A stretch of 64,000 nt of DNA from an uncultured Victivallis sp. (GTDB taxonomy: Bacteria > Verrucomicrobiota > Lentisphaeria > Victivallales > Victivallaceae), in contig CALXNS010000087.1 of the NCBI GenBank assembly GCA_944389815.1, positions 20,878-84,877 on the forward strand, given 5' to 3'. The position numbers and the translations under genes were made by a program. Every line of letters begins with the position of its first letter. The first letter of the stretch is position 1. Below, in pieces: positions 53,833 to 61,981 of this stretch. The notes beneath the pieces are model-generated. The model saw only the letters and a list, made by a program, of their open reading frames with translations. It made no database searches and was not told where the DNA came from.

Positions 53833-54756
53833 ATGGCTGATTTGACAACCGATCTTGGGAAACTCGTGCTCAAAAATCCGGTGATGACCGCATCGGGCAC
53901 GTTTGGATACGGCGTGGAATACAATCAATATTATGAGATCTCCCGTCTGGGAGCGGTGGTGGTCAAGGGGATCCGGATGGAACCTTCTCCGGGCAATCCG
54001 ACGCCGCGTGTGGCCGAAGTGACCGGCGGGATGCTTAACGCGATCGGGCTTCAGGGTCCCGGGGTGGAAAAATTTCTGCACGACGATCATTATATGCCGT
54101 TCCTGAAAAAAAGCGGTGCAACGGTAATCGTCAACATCTGGGGGAAGACGCAAGCCGAATACGGCGAAGTCGCCGCCCGGCTGGATGCGGAATCCGAAGG
54201 CATCGCGGCGCTGGAGATCAACATCTCCTGCCCGAACGTCAAAGCCGGCGGCGTCGCTTTCGGCACCGATCTCAAACTGGCGGCCGAAGTGGTGTCGCTG
54301 GTGCGCCGTTCGACGAAACTGCCGCTGATTACGAAATTGAGTCCGAACGTCTCCCATATCGGGGATTTCGCCCGGGCGGTGGTCGATGCCGGCAGCGACA
54401 TGGTTTCGTTGATCAACACGATCACCGGTATGGCGATCGACATCGAGACGCGCCGTCCACGCCTGGCGAACCGTACCGGCGGATTTTCCGGACCGGCGGT
54501 GAAGCCGATTGCGGTGCGCATGGTATACGAGGTGGCGCAGGCCGTGCGGGTGCCGGTGATTGGCATGGGAGGAATCATGAACGGGGATGACGCGATTGAA
54601 TTTCTGCTGGCGGGTGCGTCGGCGGTGGCGGTCGGGACGGCGAATTTCGTCGATCCATATGCGCCGCTCGGGGTGATCGACGGAATCAACGCTTATCTGG
54701 ATCGGCACGGCTGCGCGTCGGTAAAGGAGATCGTCGGTGGATTGCGCATTGATTAA
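53833..54756 (+). CDS. pyrD: Dihydroorotate dehydrogenase, type IB catalytic subunit
   Basis: 307 residues. Oxidises dihydroorotate to orotate in pyrimidine synthesis. FMN-binding segments NPVMTASGTFGYG, VVVKGIRMEP, and the active-site Cys in EINISCPNVKAGG, which marks class IB. C-terminal GMGGIMNGDDAIEFLLAGASAVAVGT binds the FMN phosphate. ATG at 53833 fits the family; a GTG two codons earlier is possible. Confidence 0.96.
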   Translation: MADLTTDLGKLVLKNPVMTASGTFGYGVEYNQYYEISRLGAVVVKGIRMEPSPGNPTPRVAEVTGGMLNAIGLQGPGVEKFLHDDHYMPFLKKSGATVIVNIWGKTQAEYGEVAARLDAESEGIAALEINISCPNVKAGGVAFGTDLKLAAEVVSLVRRSTKLPLITKLSPNVSHIGDFARAVVDAGSDMVSLINTITGMAIDIETRRPRLANRTGGFSGPAVKPIAVRMVYEVAQAVRVPVIGMGGIMNGDDAIEFLLAGASAVAVGTANFVDPYAPLGVIDGINAYLDRHGCASVKEIVGGLRID

Positions 54757-54873
54757 AGCCGGTCCATGGAAACTTCATTTTCTGGAACGAATCTGAAACG
54801 GAATGTAAAAAAAGAACAATCGTCAATATATATTTGATATATTTATTGAAATCAATGTAAAGGGACTGAAAAA

Positions 54874-55842
54874 ATGCCGTTGAATGACATGCCGTTGGAA
54901 GAGCTTCGCGTTTATCGCGGGATCAATCCGAAACCTGCAGATTTTGATGCGTATTGGGCCGAAGGGCTTGCCGAGATGAATGCCGTCGATGCGGATGTGA
55001 AATTCGTGCCGGCGGAATTCAAAACTCCGTTTGCGGATTGTTATGAACTCTATTTCACCGGAGTCGGGGGCGCCCGGATACACGCTCGTGTGGTGCGGCC
55101 GAAGCGGAGCGGAAGTACACCGCTTGCGCTGCATTTTCACGGTTTGGGCGGATACGCGGGGGAATGGTGTTATTATCTGCCGCTTGCAGCCTCAGGGATC
55201 ACGGTGGTGGGATTGGATTGCCGCGGACAGCGGGGGCTTTCGGAGGAGACGGGACGGCGGCTCGGTTCGACGCAGGGGGATTCGTTTCTGACGCGCGGGT
55301 TGCTGGACGGAGTGAAGAATCTGTATTATCGCGGAGTCTACCTCGATTGCGCCCAGATTGCCGGAATTGCGATGAATTTCGACTGGGTGGATCGTTCCCG
55401 TGTCGGGGTGTGGGGAGGTTCGCAGGGCGGCGGTTTGACGCTGGTCTGCGCCGGTCTGGTCAAGGGATTGAACCGGATTGCTCCGGTGTTTCCCTATCTG
55501 TGCGATTACCGGCGTGTCTGGGAGATGGATCTGGCGGAGGGAGCGTATCGCGACATTCGCGACTGGCTTCGCGCGTACGATCCGCGGCACGAACACATTG
55601 AGGAGTTCTTCACCTCGCTCGGCTACATCGATGCGCAGTTTTTCGCGGAACGCGTGGAGGCTCGTGTGCAGATGCAGACCGGTTTGCGGGACACCTGCTG
55701 TCCGCCGTCGACGCAGTTTGCGGCGTACAATCACATTACTGCGCCGAAGGAGTTGCTGCTTTATCCGGATTACGGGCATGAGAATTTGCGTGGGGCGGAT
55801 GAGATCATTTACCAATATTTGCTGGGCATGGTAGAGGAGTGA
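54874..55842 (+). CDS. AXE1/CE7-family acetyl esterase
   Basis: 322 residues. Family CE7 (acetyl xylan esterase, cephalosporin C deacetylase) motifs in order: DCRGQRG, nucleophile WGGSQGG, GLRDTCCPPSTQFAAYN (Asp region) and YPDYGHEN (His). No signal peptide, as usual for this cytoplasmic family; it removes acetyl groups from imported xylo-oligosaccharides or related sugars. AAAGGGA precedes the ATG. A deacetylase follows 7 bases later. Confidence 0.92.
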   Translation: MPLNDMPLEELRVYRGINPKPADFDAYWAEGLAEMNAVDADVKFVPAEFKTPFADCYELYFTGVGGARIHARVVRPKRSGSTPLALHFHGLGGYAGEWCYYLPLAASGITVVGLDCRGQRGLSEETGRRLGSTQGDSFLTRGLLDGVKNLYYRGVYLDCAQIAGIAMNFDWVDRSRVGVWGGSQGGGLTLVCAGLVKGLNRIAPVFPYLCDYRRVWEMDLAEGAYRDIRDWLRAYDPRHEHIEEFFTSLGYIDAQFFAERVEARVQMQTGLRDTCCPPSTQFAAYNHITAPKELLLYPDYGHENLRGADEIIYQYLLGMVEE

Positions 55843-55849
55843 GCCGGAA

Positions 55850-56536
55850 ATGTTTCGGGTGGCGCAATGCTGGGATGACGGTGTGGTATCGGATATCGCG
55901 CTCACGGAAATGTTTCGCAAATACGGTGCGCGTGCGACGTTCAATTTGAATCCGGGTTTTTTTCGACCGCAGATGCGGCGTTATTCATGGACGCACGAGG
56001 GATTCGATGTCTACAATCTGGCCCAATCGGAACTTCGTTCGGTCTATGACGGATTTCAGGTGGCCTCGCATACGATGACCCATGCTGATTATCGGCGGAT
56101 GTCGGCGGATGCATTTGTGGGGGAAGCGGTGGATGCGCGGAAATATCTGGAGGATTTATTCCAGCGCGAATCGCGCGGTTTCGCGTGGCCGTGCGGCCGA
56201 TATACGCAGGAATTGGCGGATCGCCTGTTGGAGAGCGGATTTCTCTATGGGCGGACGACGAAGAATCGTCTGCAACTCCTGCCGGTGGAGCATCCGCTGA
56301 TTCTGCACTCAAGCTGCCATTTTCTAAATGAGAACTTCATGGAGATTTTCGAGCGTTCGCGGGAGTTCGGAGTGTTTTATTTCTGGGGACACAGTTATGA
56401 AATGCACGACGAACCGTCACAGCTTGCGGCGTTGGAGAAGAAGATTGCGACGATCAGCGCCGATCCGGATGTGGTCTGGGTGGACGTGGTAGATTTGATA
56501 CGGGAAGAGGGAGCCGGGGATGGCGGTCAGGAGTAA
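55850..56536 (+). CDS. Polysaccharide deacetylase-like protein (CE4 fold)
   Basis: 228 residues. NodB-type metal-binding pattern: WDDGV at the start (first Asp pair) and VASHTMTHADY, the H-X3-H motif. FAWPCGRYTQELADRLLESGF and FYFWGHSYEMHD follow. The N-terminal Asp motif at residues 8-10 means no export signal, so it acts inside the cell, on a sugar or wall-derived amide. Its last 17 bases overlap murI. Confidence 0.85.
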   Translation: MFRVAQCWDDGVVSDIALTEMFRKYGARATFNLNPGFFRPQMRRYSWTHEGFDVYNLAQSELRSVYDGFQVASHTMTHADYRRMSADAFVGEAVDARKYLEDLFQRESRGFAWPCGRYTQELADRLLESGFLYGRTTKNRLQLLPVEHPLILHSSCHFLNENFMEIFERSREFGVFYFWGHSYEMHDEPSQLAALEKKIATISADPDVVWVDVVDLIREEGAGDGGQE

Positions 56537-57338
56537 ATTCGACAACCGGCCGATCGGGATATTCGATTCGGGGCTGGGTGGATTGACGGTCGTAGCCGCG
56601 CTGCGTCGTCGTTTACCGGGAGAATCGATTATATATCTGGGTGACACTGCGCGGGTGCCATACGGAGATAAGTCGGTGGAGGCGATCATTCGTTTTGCCC
56701 GAGAGGATGTGGCCTTCATGCGTTCGCGTGGAGTGAAGATGATTGTGGCGGCCTGCAACACGGTTTCGGCGGTGGCGATGGATGCATTGCGTTCGGATCA
56801 TCTGGCGGAACCATTGCTGGGGGTGATAGATTCCGGAGTCCGTGCGACAGTGGCCGCTGGAGCGCGTCGGATTGCGGTGATCGGGACGCGGGCGACGGTC
56901 AACAGCGATGCGTATCGGCGCGGGATTCACGCGGCGGATTGTTCGATCAAGGTAGAGAGCATTCCGTGTCCGCTGCTGGTTCCGCTGGTGGAGGAAGGAA
57001 TTGTGGACGGTCCGCTGGTGGAGATGGTGCTGGATCGTTATTTGTCGCATTTGAAAAGTGCACCGCCCGAAGCGTTGTTGCTGGGATGCACCCATTATCC
57101 CTTATTGAAAGAGGCAGTTGTGCGGTATTTTGATGGTCGGACCCGGGTGATCGACAGTGCGTGTGCGTGTGCATCTGCGGTGGCGGATTTTCTTTGTGAG
57201 CATCAAATGGCGGCGCAGGCGGACAACTGTGCGGTGCATGGATATTTTGTAACGGACATGCCGGCGGCGTTCGGGCGTCATGCGGCACGTTTTCTCGGTG
57301 AGGTGCCGGAGCGTGTGGAGCAGATTCTGCTGGGTTGA
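56520..57338 (+). CDS. murI: Glutamate racemase
   Basis: 272 residues. Makes D-glutamate for the wall peptide. Both catalytic cysteines are visible: AACNTVSAVAMD and LGCTHYPLL, with IGIFDSGLGGLTV and YLGDTARVPYG at the N terminus. It starts inside the deacetylase gene, so translation is probably coupled. No clear terminator follows. Confidence 0.96.
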   Translation: MAVRSKFDNRPIGIFDSGLGGLTVVAALRRRLPGESIIYLGDTARVPYGDKSVEAIIRFAREDVAFMRSRGVKMIVAACNTVSAVAMDALRSDHLAEPLLGVIDSGVRATVAAGARRIAVIGTRATVNSDAYRRGIHAADCSIKVESIPCPLLVPLVEEGIVDGPLVEMVLDRYLSHLKSAPPEALLLGCTHYPLLKEAVVRYFDGRTRVIDSACACASAVADFLCEHQMAAQADNCAVHGYFVTDMPAAFGRHAARFLGEVPERVEQILLG

Positions 57339-57408
57339 ATGCGATCCGCATGGAGCCATGTGCCGGGAGAGGACAGGAAAAAAAATTCGTTTTTTTGCTG
57401 TATTGGGC

Positions 57409-57436
57409 TTGCATAACCTGATTTACGCAATATATT
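57409..57436 (+). promoter_or_regulatory. Promoter of the Sel1-repeat gene
   Basis: TTGCAT (57409-57414), 16 bases, TATATT (57431-57436). Transcription would start near 57443. Confidence 0.6.
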
Positions 57437-57445
57437 CATAGTAAA

Positions 57446-57472
57446 ACATCGTTTCATCAGGGGAGACGATGT
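57446..57472 (+). promoter_or_regulatory. Hairpin at the start of the leader
   Basis: ACATCGT (57446-57452) and ACGATGT (57466-57472) form a perfect 7-base-pair stem right at the predicted RNA 5' end. No T run follows, so it is not a terminator; it could protect the RNA or be an operator. Confidence 0.4.
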
Positions 57473-57634
57473 GTTGTTGATAACCATTTGTTTATGAAGA
57501 ACTTCGTAATTGGAAGCCAGGGCGGGAGCAAAGGGCTCGCTTTGGCGTATTGTGTTTATGACAAATGAGTTGCGAAGAATGATAATGAATTGGTTTTGAA
57601 ATATTTTTTCAGATGTTTTTTATGAGGGATTGAG

Positions 57635-60064
57635 ATGGTGAACGGGAAGAAGAAGCTGTTATTTCAAGTGCTGGTATTGTGCTCCGCGTTGAATTACGCC
57701 GTCGCCGACGAGGATGCCGCTGCCGTATTGAAGACAGGTCTGCAATATTATACGGGGAACGGAGTTCCGGTGGATTATAAGCTTGCGGTGACGAATTTCG
57801 AGCGGGCTGCCGCGATGAACAATGCGGATGCGCAGGCGTTTCTCGGTTGTTGTTACAACAATGGGACCGGGGTGGTGCAGGATACGGCGAAAGCGCTGGA
57901 ATATTTTCGCAAGGCTGCGGATCAGAAGAGTGCGCTGGGTCAGTTCTGGCTCGGCGTCTATTATTTCAAGGGGCTTGGTGTTGAGCGCAACGTGGCGGAA
58001 GCGGTGAAGAATTTCAAGCTTGCGGCGTCCGGCGGGAGTTCGGCGGCGCAGTTTTTCCTTGGTCAGCTTTACTTTGACGGGGTTGGAGTGGAGCGAAATT
58101 ACGATGAAGCGATCTTGAATTTCCGTCGTGCCGCGGCAAACGGGAGCGCGGATGCGGCGTATATGCTTGGTTGCGTATTCCGGGATGGGATTGGCGGGAT
58201 GACGCGTAATGTGGACGAAGCGGTGCGCTGGTTCCGGAAGTCTGCGGAGGCCGGAAACGGTTACGGGCAGGCGGGATTGGCGGAATGTTATTTGAAGGGG
58301 ACGGGTGTTCCGGTCAATCTGGAGGAGGCGATTCGTCTGCTGAAGGCGTCGGCCGAGCAGGGGAATGTGCTCGGCGAGATTTTGCTGGGGAATTGTTATC
58401 TGGAAGGGACGGGCGTTGTTCAGGACAACGAAGAGGCGCTGCGTCTTTTTACTGCGGCGGCTTCGAAGAATGACGCAGCCGGGCTGGTGGCGCTGGGACG
58501 TTTTTACATCGGCGCCGGTGCGGAATCGGAAAACGGCGCAAAGGCGTTTGAATATTTCCGGAAGGCAGCGGAACTGGGGAACACTCAGGCGGTAAATTTT
58601 CTTGCCGAATGCTATTTGAATGGTTTCGGTGTGGAGAAAAACGCGGCGGAAGGGATCAAATATCTGGAGAAAGCCGCCGCTGCGGGCAATGTGTCGGCGC
58701 AGTCGCGTCTTGGACGTTTTTACCTGACCGGCGAAAATGGTTTGGAAAAGGATGTGGCGAAGGCGTTCCGTTTATTTACGGAAGCAGCTGCTCAGAACGA
58801 CTCGGAGGCGCAATATTTTCTTGCAGTCTGCTATCAGAATGGTCTTGGGACGGAAAAAGACAGCGTGAAGGCGGCGTATTATGCGCAGCGTTCGGCGGAG
58901 AACGGCAACAGCTACGGTCAGTTTCTGTTTGCGGTTTTCTGCCAGGAAGGGATTGGTGTTGAGCAGAACAGTCCTGCCGCGCTGGCGTGGTTGGAGAAAG
59001 CTGCGGCGCAGAAGAATTCGACCGCGCAGCTTGTGCTTGGGGATTATTATTTGAACGGAATCGGTACGGAAGCGGATCCGGCGAACGGTTTGAAATGGTT
59101 GACGGAAGCGGCGGAATCGAATGATTCGGATGCGCAGTTCCTTTTGGGCAAGATTTACGGAGAGGGTCGCCTGGTGCCGCAGGATTACGCGAAGAGCCTG
59201 CATTATTTGAATCGAGCTGCGGAGGCTAAGAATCCGAAGGCGTTGCACATGCTTGCCGTGTTCAGCAAGGATGGTCTTGGAGGAGTTCCGCAGGACACGG
59301 AAGCGATGTTGAAGTATTTGCGCGAGGCGGAGAGTTTGAAGAATGCCGATGCGATCAGCTGGCTGGGAGTCTGCTATCTGAAGGGGATTGGAGTAGAGCA
59401 GAACATTCAGACTGCGCTGGAGTATTTCCGGAAAGCTGCGGAAATGGGGAATGCGGAGGCGCAGTTCTGGCTTGGAACCTGTTACCAGAAGGGGATCGGT
59501 GTGACGGCGGATGCGGCGAAGGCGTTTGAATACTTCCAGAAATCTGCGCATCAGAACAACTGCAATGCGAATTTCTTTCTTGGGATGTGTTACAAGGATG
59601 GAGATGGCGTCAAACAGGATTTTTCCGCGGCGGTGAAAGCGTTGCGTCGTGCGGCGGCGTTGGGCAGTGCTGATGCGATGTATCAGCTCGGGCTCTGTTA
59701 TGACAATGGTCTCGGAGTGGAAGCGGATGCGGCGGAAGCGTTTCTGTGGTTCCGGAAATCGGCTGCGTGCGGGAATAGTTATGGGGAATACGCGCTGGCG
59801 TGCGCGCTGGAGAGCGGTCGCGGGACGGAAAAAGATCTGCGTCAGTCGTTTGTGTGGATGCTTCGTGCGGCACAGAACGGCAATAAATATGCCCAGTATC
59901 GCGTGGGGCGGAGCTATGAAACCGGCAACGGCGTATCGCCGGATCTTTATGAAGCGAAACGCTGGTTCAAGCGTTCCGCGGATGCGGGATTCTTCCTGGC
60001 GAAGGAAAAGATTGCGAACCTCGAGAAGCTCGATTTGGAGAATACGAACGCAATTTTCTATTGA
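57635..60064 (+). CDS. Exported Sel1-like repeat protein, 21 repeats
   Basis: 809 residues. Signal peptide 1-25, then 21 consecutive Sel1 repeats of about 36 residues, counted by the G-x-G-V loop before the A-helix (for example NGTGVVQDTAKA, KGLGVERNVAEA, DGVGVERNYDEA, TGNGVSPDLYEA). Sel1 repeats are alpha-alpha superhelices used as protein-binding scaffolds. There is no lipobox and no other domain, so it is probably periplasmic. GAGGGATTGAG precedes the ATG. The stop overlaps the -35 box of the next promoter. Confidence 0.88.
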   Translation: MVNGKKKLLFQVLVLCSALNYAVADEDAAAVLKTGLQYYTGNGVPVDYKLAVTNFERAAAMNNADAQAFLGCCYNNGTGVVQDTAKALEYFRKAADQKSALGQFWLGVYYFKGLGVERNVAEAVKNFKLAASGGSSAAQFFLGQLYFDGVGVERNYDEAILNFRRAAANGSADAAYMLGCVFRDGIGGMTRNVDEAVRWFRKSAEAGNGYGQAGLAECYLKGTGVPVNLEEAIRLLKASAEQGNVLGEILLGNCYLEGTGVVQDNEEALRLFTAAASKNDAAGLVALGRFYIGAGAESENGAKAFEYFRKAAELGNTQAVNFLAECYLNGFGVEKNAAEGIKYLEKAAAAGNVSAQSRLGRFYLTGENGLEKDVAKAFRLFTEAAAQNDSEAQYFLAVCYQNGLGTEKDSVKAAYYAQRSAENGNSYGQFLFAVFCQEGIGVEQNSPAALAWLEKAAAQKNSTAQLVLGDYYLNGIGTEADPANGLKWLTEAAESNDSDAQFLLGKIYGEGRLVPQDYAKSLHYLNRAAEAKNPKALHMLAVFSKDGLGGVPQDTEAMLKYLREAESLKNADAISWLGVCYLKGIGVEQNIQTALEYFRKAAEMGNAEAQFWLGTCYQKGIGVTADAAKAFEYFQKSAHQNNCNANFFLGMCYKDGDGVKQDFSAAVKALRRAAALGSADAMYQLGLCYDNGLGVEADAAEAFLWFRKSAACGNSYGEYALACALESGRGTEKDLRQSFVWMLRAAQNGNKYAQYRVGRSYETGNGVSPDLYEAKRWFKRSADAGFFLAKEKIANLEKLDLENTNAIFY

Positions 60065-60089
60065 CAGAATGGAAAAGAGTTGTTATATT
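60061..60089 (+). promoter_or_regulatory. Consensus promoter ahead of the TolC-like gene
   Basis: TTGACA (60061-60066), 17 bases, TATATT (60084-60089). The -35 box covers the stop codon of the Sel1-repeat gene. Start of RNA near 60096, about 190 bases ahead of the next gene. Confidence 0.8.
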
Positions 60090-60099
60090 ATTTCGGCAA

Positions 60100-60120
60100 A
60101 AGGGGGAGAAAATCCCCCTT
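60100..60120 (+). promoter_or_regulatory. 5'-end hairpin of the leader RNA
   Basis: AAGGGGGA (60100-60107) and TCCCCCTT (60113-60120), a perfect 8-base-pair stem with loop GAAAA, just after the predicted RNA start. Not a terminator, because no T run follows. Confidence 0.6.
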
Positions 60121-60167
60121 GGAAATTGTAAGTAACTAGTAATAAACGAAATTATGTTAATAAGACG

Positions 60168-60225
60168 GTTTTGTTCAGAGATTACAAAACAGCGCCGCGA
60201 AATAGTTTGCGGGGTTGTTTTATGA
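60168..60225 (+). promoter_or_regulatory. Attenuator-like competing hairpins
   Basis: GTTTTGT (60168-60174) can pair with ACAAAAC (60184-60190). The end of the same element (60186-60198) can instead pair with 60209-60221 in a 13-position stem with one mismatch and a 10-base loop, whose right arm ends in GTTTT followed by a T-rich tail. The two stems exclude each other, as antiterminator and terminator. A 23-codon open frame (60154-60225) covers the same bases but has no ribosome site. Confidence 0.45.
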
Positions 60226-60283
60226 TTTCTGCATGAAAATATTTTAAAAAATTATTACCATACAAGCTTAAGGAAAGAGCGCG

Positions 60284-61963
60284 ATGAAGAAAACAAATGC
60301 AGTATTGTTCGGGTTGGGATGCGCCGGAGCGGTTGCCGGGATGTTGGCGGTCAGCGGTTGCAAGAATGCCGAAGATTATCGGAACGAACGTGCTGAGTAT
60401 GCGGTGAGACATTTTGAGGCCTCCAAATACCAGGAGTTGGCGGAGGGCGAAAAAGTCGGCTTGATGGATTGCATCCGTCTCGCGCTTGAAAACAACCTTG
60501 ACATGAAGGTTCTGGATCTGGAAAAGGATGTCGCTCGCGAGATGCGCACGGCGGAAATGCTCGGCATGCTTCCGGAATTGAATATTACCGATACCTGGAC
60601 AGGTCGGAGCAACGTGCCGGCGTCTTCGAGTGAGAAGGTCGGAGAAGGTGGTTTGACCTATGGCTACAGCACCAGTCAGGATCGGAACATCAATTATTTT
60701 AACGTGGACCTGGCTTTGAGCGTATTGGACTTCGGTCTGGCGTTTTTCAATACGCAGCAGGGAGAGGATCGTGTGTTGATGCGCCAGCAGCGCGTGGATC
60801 GTGCGGCGCAGAATCTGACGCTTGATGTGGTGAAGACCTATTTCCAGGTTGCGGCGGCGCAGAAGGCGATCAAAATCACGAAGACGCTTCTTGAGGAGTG
60901 TCGTTCGCGTTACGGATTGATCGAAAAATTGAGTCGTGCCCGTGAGATCACGCCGTTCCGGGCGTTCGACGAGACGCGGCGTTTCGTCGAGATGGAAAAA
61001 CGGCTGACCAATTATGTCCGCAGCTACGAGAACAGCTGCGTTGAACTGCGTTCGCTGCTCGGGATGTATCCCTCGGGGCAGATTCTGGTGGAAGACAGCT
61101 TCCTCGATACGGTTCCGAATATGGAACTTCCTGATATTGAGCTGATGGAACAGATTGCGCTTCTGCAGCGTCCGGAACTCTATGAAATCGACATTCAGAA
61201 ACACATCAACATCATCGAATGCCGCAAGACGATTCTGATGATGTTCCCGAACGTCCGGATTTACACGGACTTCACCAACAGCACGAACTCCTTCCTCTAC
61301 CACATGAGCTGGTATGAACTGGGAATCCGTGCGGCCTACAATCTTTTGAAGCTGCCGCAGCACATTGCGCGTTACATGGCGTACAGCTCGCAGGTTGAAG
61401 CGGAAGAAGCCCGGAGCTTTGCGCAGGCGATCGGTGTGATGGCGCAGGTTCGTATCGCGCATGCGAACTGGATTGCCACCCGTGAACGGTTCGAATTGGA
61501 TGACAAGGTTTACACGACTTACAATCAGAATTTGAAGTGGGCGGAAGCGAACCGCACGATCACCGGAGAACTCTCCGCGCTGGAACTCGATCACATGCGG
61601 CTTGCCACGGCGGAGACCGAGATTGAACGTCTGATGACGCTGGGCAATTACTACGTTGCGTATTATCGAATTCTTAACTCTATGGGCGTTCGTCATTTGG
61701 ACAGCAAGTCGCTCAATCAGCTCCGCGCCGAACTTGATTATGCGCGAGTCCGCGCCGAAGAAGAACTTGCCGCTGCGAAGGCGTCCTACGACGAAAGCCG
61801 TGCGGTGCGTGTGGCGGAAAACAGTGCGGCTTTGACGGAGCAGATGGAAGAAGAAGTTATCAATCAGCCGCTGACCAGCTTCAACGATGTTGACTTCATC
61901 GCGATTTACAACTCCAGTCCGGAAAATGTCAATAGTCTTCTGAAGACGACGACGGATCGCTGA
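60284..61963 (+). CDS. TolC-family outer-membrane lipoprotein
   Basis: 559 residues. Lipoprotein signal with lipobox VSGC (Cys26). Then two outer-membrane efflux protein repeats: LMDCIRLALENNLDMKVLDLEKDVA at the start of the first (about 60), long helices (VDRAAQNLTLDVVKTYFQVAAAQKAIKITKTLLEECRSRYG), and the second copy with PELYEIDIQKHI, NWIATRERFELDDKVYTTYNQNLKWAEA and ALELDHMRLATAETEIERL. Such proteins form the outer-membrane channel of type I secretion or efflux systems. AAGGAAAG precedes the ATG. The giant DUF4347 protein gene starts 18 bases after the stop, so it is the likely passenger. No inner-membrane ATPase or adaptor is in the window. Confidence 0.85.
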   Translation: MKKTNAVLFGLGCAGAVAGMLAVSGCKNAEDYRNERAEYAVRHFEASKYQELAEGEKVGLMDCIRLALENNLDMKVLDLEKDVAREMRTAEMLGMLPELNITDTWTGRSNVPASSSEKVGEGGLTYGYSTSQDRNINYFNVDLALSVLDFGLAFFNTQQGEDRVLMRQQRVDRAAQNLTLDVVKTYFQVAAAQKAIKITKTLLEECRSRYGLIEKLSRAREITPFRAFDETRRFVEMEKRLTNYVRSYENSCVELRSLLGMYPSGQILVEDSFLDTVPNMELPDIELMEQIALLQRPELYEIDIQKHINIIECRKTILMMFPNVRIYTDFTNSTNSFLYHMSWYELGIRAAYNLLKLPQHIARYMAYSSQVEAEEARSFAQAIGVMAQVRIAHANWIATRERFELDDKVYTTYNQNLKWAEANRTITGELSALELDHMRLATAETEIERLMTLGNYYVAYYRILNSMGVRHLDSKSLNQLRAELDYARVRAEEELAAAKASYDESRAVRVAENSAALTEQMEEEVINQPLTSFNDVDFIAIYNSSPENVNSLLKTTTDR

Positions 61964-61981
61964 GTGGGGGAGGAATAGAAA

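Larger units (their letters stand above)
57339..57634. other. Non-coding spacer with promoter and leader
   Basis: 296 bases without a supported gene between murI and the Sel1-repeat gene. It holds a promoter (57409-57436), a hairpin (57446-57472) and AT-rich sequence; the leader RNA would be about 190 bases. Confidence 0.6.

Noticed and set aside
60100..60120. GC hairpin after the Sel1-repeat gene, as its terminator
   Set aside because: No T run and placed just after a consensus promoter, so it is more likely a 5' hairpin of the next RNA.
60154..60225. 23-codon open frame across the attenuator-like hairpins, as a leader peptide gene
   Set aside because: No ribosome site and no run of regulatory codons; a frame of this length occurs by chance.
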